Source of the DNA: Yersinia nurmii | GTDB lineage: Bacteria; Pseudomonadota; Gammaproteobacteria; Enterobacterales; Enterobacteriaceae | Assembly (NCBI RefSeq): GCF_001112925.1 | Contig: NZ_CPYD01000007.1 | Location: forward strand, 150,083-214,082 | Direction of reading: 5' to 3' | DNA length: 64,000 bases | In this document: positions 59,930-64,000 of the stretch, in pieces | Layout of the letters: every line of letters begins with the position of its first letter | Position numbering within the stretch: the first letter of the stretch is position 1 | Notes under the pieces: model-generated | Told to the model about the DNA's origin: nothing | Seen by the model: the letters and a program-made list of their open reading frames with translations, nothing else | Database searches by the model: none | Made by a program: the position numbers and the translations under genes

Positions 59930-62900
59930 ATGAGTATTGCAGGTATACGCTCCAATCGTGGCGATGGGTATCAGATTCTGGTTGCGTTTGATTGGGCATT
60001 GACAGTATTGTCCGAGCAGGACTTTCAATGGATTGAGGTCGACTCAATAAACTACTCCGTTGATGATGTCGTTGTCGGTAAAGTTGACGGAGCTTTGATC
60101 GCCTGTCAGTGCAAAAAAATCAAACCGATTTCAAAGCCTGGACGATAGCTGATCTTGGCGATGAGCTGGACAAAGCCTTCCTTCTGCTGGCTAATAATCC
60201 GAAAGTTAATGTACGCTTCTATTCGAGAAATAACTTTGGCGACCTTGCAAAACTTAAAGAGCACAGTTCATCTCAACCAGACGAAAGTAGTTACCTACAA
60301 AGTTTAGGAAAAGCACAACAGATACTGGATAAAATCCTGTCGATACAATTGGCGAAAACTGCACTTAGTCTTTCAACGTTTGAATTCCTGCATCGAACCA
60401 ATTTTGTGACCAGCGACGATCTGGATCAGATGGAACAGCAGTTACGGATACGTTTACGACACATGGTAAGCAACCCTGCCGCTGCTTTAATGCACTCTGG
60501 GTAAGTCTGGATAAACTTGGTGCGCGTATGGGAGATGGTGGTTTATCTACTGCTGTACAACATCGTTTGACAAAAGAGGACCTTCGAACCATTGTTCAGC
60601 AGTCCGGAGCAACTCTTGTTCCGCAAATGGATCTTACAAAGTTGCATCATTCTTTTGCCAGCACCTCTGCTATTGGTAGGTCGTGGCGACGAGATATTGG
60701 TGGACTGCGTATAGCCAATCCAGTCTTGGATGAACTACTTGTTGCTATTGATGCGCGAAAAAGCTCTATCCTGCTTACAGGACTCCCGGGCTCAGGAAAA
60801 ACCTGTGTATTGCTTGAATTGCAGGAGGCTTTAGAAGAACGAGTAAAAAATCATTCGGACATTATCCCTCTCTTTATTCAGTCACGTGAGTTCGCTGACC
60901 TAGCTACACTAGAAGATCGTCAGGCTCAGGGTTTGTCACCACAGTGGGTGGAGGAATCTGCAAGACTAGCTGAAAACGCCCATGTGATAATCGTTATTGA
61001 TTCTTTGGATGTATTGTCCATCGCCCGCGAACACCGTGTACTAAAGTATTTTCTTGCGCAGAACGATCGTGTGTTATTGATCCCTAATATCACTGTTGTT
61101 ACCGCTTGCCGCGATTTCGATAGACATTACGACAGACAGATTGCTGAACGGCATTGGGATTGTGAATTAAAGTGTCAGTTACTTGACTTGACTGGGACGC
61201 TGAGATTGCACCATTACTCTATTCACTGGGAATTGCGACTACTAATATTGATACTGCAACTCGCGAGCTGATACGCAATCCGCGTGAGCTGGCATTATTC
61301 GTCGAGCTAGCCCTGCGAGATGGCAGTTTCAATGTGGTGACCAGTCAGGCATTGGCGCAACGCTATCTAAATACTATTGTGCTTGCCGAAAGTGAATTAG
61401 GAGATATTGCGATACAAGCAATTGAAACTATTGCTTCTGAAATGTTGAACTCGAGAAGTTTGGTAGTTCCAAATCAGCGCTTTCCTGCGTCTCAGGATAT
61501 TCAGAGGAAACTATTCAGTTTAAATGTATTGCAGAAGACTCAGGATGGTAAGCTAACATTTGGTCATCAAACTTTGTTGGACGTACTTGTAATAAGCCAA
61601 GCCATACGGAATGGTGCTACATTGAGTGAGTTCATAAATGCCTTACCACCCGTTCCGTTTGTACGTCCCAGCATCCGCAGTTTTATCTCTCAATTGGCAC
61701 AAGGCGAGCGCCGTGAATTCAGAAAACAACTCAGAGCAGTGTTAACTGGTAACTCAGCATTTCACATCAGACGTCTGGTAGCAGAATCATTTGCAGAACA
61801 AAATCCGCAGAATGAAGACTGGTTATTAATACGCGATTTGCGCGAAAAAAACCGTGATGTTTTTCAGGTGATTTATACCGCAGGCAGTTCTATTGAATGG
61901 CATTATTTCTGGATTAACTTCCTGATTCCTTATTTAAAAATGGTCCAGGATGTAGAAGGCATAGAGATGCATGTTCATCGTATTGTTCAATGGAATAATG
62001 TTGATACTGCTGGAGTGGTTTCATTTTGGATTGAAGCACTTGATCTTGATTGGTTTGATGGCAATAAAATTGCAGGTCAATTGGCTATGCACATGTCACA
62101 AATTAAGTCAAAAAATGTCAGCATTGCCGCTCTATTACTTGAACGGCTGCTTACTTTACCGCAATCGGAGCACAGTTTTCTTGGTCAGATTATTGCTAAC
62201 TGTGTGATGGGTGGAGTCATTAATGATACTTTGCTGTGGCGTTATATAACAGATGACGTGAGTGAAGATGATTTACAACAGTACACATTCGCTAACAAGC
62301 TGCGGTGTCAAGCCCATGAGTTCGGGAACCGAAATGATAATTTTCTCCAGCAACGTATGCTGCAATCCAGTGTATTACTAGATCATGCTTTAGAATCAAT
62401 AGAACATTGGAGCCTTGTTCAGGCATCACGTTTTGGAGATGCCCGCAAAGGTTACCGGCATGGCTTTTTGGGCGAAACCTCTTTCGAAGATACACATAGC
62501 CATAGGGATATGAAACATGCTGACAGTATGAACATACTACTTGACGCAATAGAGGTTAGCATCCTCCAGCATGCCAAAACAAACTCAGACTGGTGGCAAA
62601 AAAACCGTGAACGCATTTGTTTTAGCAATGAAGGCGCATTGTTCTACTTTGGCATAATTGCTTGTACTAAATTTCCTGAAACCAATATCGATGCAGTAGG
62701 CTCCATGTTGTGCGACCGAGAAATGCTTGAGTCTGAACTTACTTATGAATTAGGTGGGCTAATTCAATCAGCATTCAACTTGCTCTCTGCCCCTGCACAA
62801 GATGCAGTGGCAGCGGCTATTTTGACAGTCCACGATGAATATATTTTTAATGAGCACCCCTTGTGGAGATTAAAGGCGCAAGCAGAATTGATCGTACCAA

Positions 62901-63925
62901 TTCCTAGCAATCTTCGTTTACCCGAACTACAAGTACTAGTAGATGAATATGAAAGAAAAGCTGGGGTATTAATCCGTCAACCTAACATCCACTCACAAGG
63001 TGGTACTGTTAGTGCCCCATTCTCATCTGAGGTTTTTCTTAGCATCAGCAATAGCGGAGTATTACAACTATTATCACATTATGATGGCCATACTCAACGG
63101 GACTGGGATGACTTTCTTATTGGTGGAGAAAGAGAGGTTGGCTGGCAATTACGCGAAGCTTCCTCCCGTCAATCTGCCCGATTCATAAATTTTTTATCTG
63201 ATTCTTGGGCAACTATTTCTACAAAATTTCGCGATGATATTATGAATGGAGTCGCTACTTTTATGGCCCATCGTTATGGCAACTTAAATACCAACGCAAA
63301 ATGGGAACCGCTGGAGGAGCCCAATGCTCCGATCCTTGTAAATCAGATTCTCGATGAACTGGAAAGACATCCGATGCAATGGCGATGCAACTACTCTTCA
63401 GCAAAAGCGATTGAAGCCTGCGCCAATGTCATACAGGACCCAAAAGCGGCAGAGCGACTAATATTTTTAGCTATAGGTTTTGCAGGACTTGATAAATTTG
63501 ATCAAATTGAGGGGGATTCAGTCGATTTGATTTCAAAAGGCATTAATATGGAGAAGGGGAATATTGCTGAAGCCTTGATGATCTTGGCTAGTAATTTCCT
63601 TGAGCAAGGACATGAATTCCCTAGATTGCTTACACCTACGTTGCGCCGCTTTGCCAACGACGAACATCCTGCGATTCGAGCCTTGATTCTGCGTCGGTTA
63701 CCATATTTGCAAAGCAAATCTTTCGATCTAGGTTGGGAGCTGTTCCATTTAGCCATGCATGACACTAATGGGCTTTGGCGAACCGCCGAAAGGTGCCTGT
63801 ATTACGCTTACCATAGTCATTTTGAAATAGTAAAGCTTTTGCTGACCCGCCTCCACCGTGAGGGTATTGGTAAAGATCTGGAGACTTGGGGACGTATTTC
63901 ATCTTTGGCTGTTATGACAGTGTAA
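59930..63925 (+). pseudogene. Nuclease-STAND NTPase, Avs/bNACHT-like defence protein, frameshifted and truncated
   Basis: Repairing three lesions gives a 1330-residue frame from ATG 59930. Residues 1 to about 65 look like a PD-(D/E)xK nuclease: E36 in WIEVDS, D45/D46 in VDDVV and Q60-x-K62 in CQCKK. A linker with coiled-coil character follows. The P-loop NTPase has Walker A GLPGSGKT at 285-292, Walker B VIIVIDSLD at about 353-361 and VTACRDFD. A KLTFGHQTLLDVLVISQA element and about 800 residues of mostly helical sequence come next. This is the layout of STAND immune sensors with a nuclease effector. Lesions are one base lost in the A run at 60112-60118, one lost in TTT at 60486-60488, and a 5-bp tandem duplication at 61182-61191. 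The family match is by motif only. Confidence 0.72.
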
Positions 63926-63936
63926 GTATCCCAGCT

Positions 63937-64000
63937 TTAGTTCCACACACTTTTTGAGATTTCCGGTTTCTCAGCCATCAGCCGATATTCTTCCGGCGTC
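63937..64000 (-). mobile_element. C-terminal end of a putative transposase (partial)
   Basis: At the window edge the minus strand reads TPEEYRLMAEKPEISKSVWN followed by a stop at 63937-63939. The T/SPxEYR pattern resembles the very end of IS3-family DDE transposases, where it follows the integrase core. A possible element terminus TGTAAGTATCCC starts at 63921, at the point where the STAND frame ends. The element continues beyond 64000, so the family is uncertain. Confidence 0.45.

Noticed and set aside
59930..63925. Several separate small genes in the STAND locus
   Set aside because: The frames continue one another exactly across single-base or 5-base changes, so a single broken gene explains them better than four independent ones.

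Overview
The window is chromosomal DNA of a Yersinia species. The evidence is gene order. An enterobacterial core (priC, ybaN, apt, dnaX-ybaB-recR, htpG, adk, hemH, gsk, ybaL, fsr, ushA, ybaK, ybaP, copA/cueR, ybbJ-qmcA, ybbN, ybbO, tesA/ybbA-ybbP, purEK, lpxH, ppiB, cysS, ybcJ-folD, tRNA-Arg) carries an O-antigen cluster between hemH and gsk, the O-antigen site known from Y. pseudotuberculosis and Y. enterocolitica. The cluster is intact, which argues against Y. pestis. The exact species cannot be fixed from sequence reading alone.

Region by region. At 0.07-7.3 kb are priC, ybaN and apt, then a tripartite tricarboxylate transporter operon (tctCBA) facing its own two-component system (tctDE). 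The tct block lies between apt and dnaX, which are adjacent in E. coli. At 7.6-14.6 kb are replication, repair, chaperone and heme genes; dnaX keeps its programmed -1 frameshift signal and htpG keeps a sigma-32 promoter. At 14.6-32.8 kb is the AT-rich O-antigen operon, headed by a JUMPstart/ops element. ddhDABC make CDP-4-keto-3,6-dideoxyglucose and one reductase finishes the dideoxyhexose. gmd/fcl make GDP-L-fucose and manB/manC make GDP-mannose, with gmm alongside. Three glycosyltransferases, Wzx, Wzy and Wzz assemble and export the O unit. At 33-57.8 kb is conserved housekeeping DNA with the antiporter/efflux pair ybaL-fsr (rosB-rosA in Yersinia), copper resistance (copA/cueR), and the small RNA ChiX between ybaK and ybaP.

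At 58.0 kb a tRNA-Arg(UCU) gene is followed by a P4-type tyrosine integrase with one frameshift. About 460 bp further on lies the most unusual locus. It is the remains of a roughly 1330-residue protein joining an N-terminal PD-(D/E)xK-like nuclease domain, a STAND/NACHT-type P-loop NTPase and a long helical C-terminal part. This is the architecture of prokaryotic pattern-recognition defence proteins (Avs/bNACHT-like). Three separate lesions break the reading frame, one of them a clean 5-bp tandem duplication. The gene appears to be cut at its 3' end by the terminus of an insertion element at the window edge. The island is therefore best read as a decaying defence island at argU, whose distal part lies outside the window.
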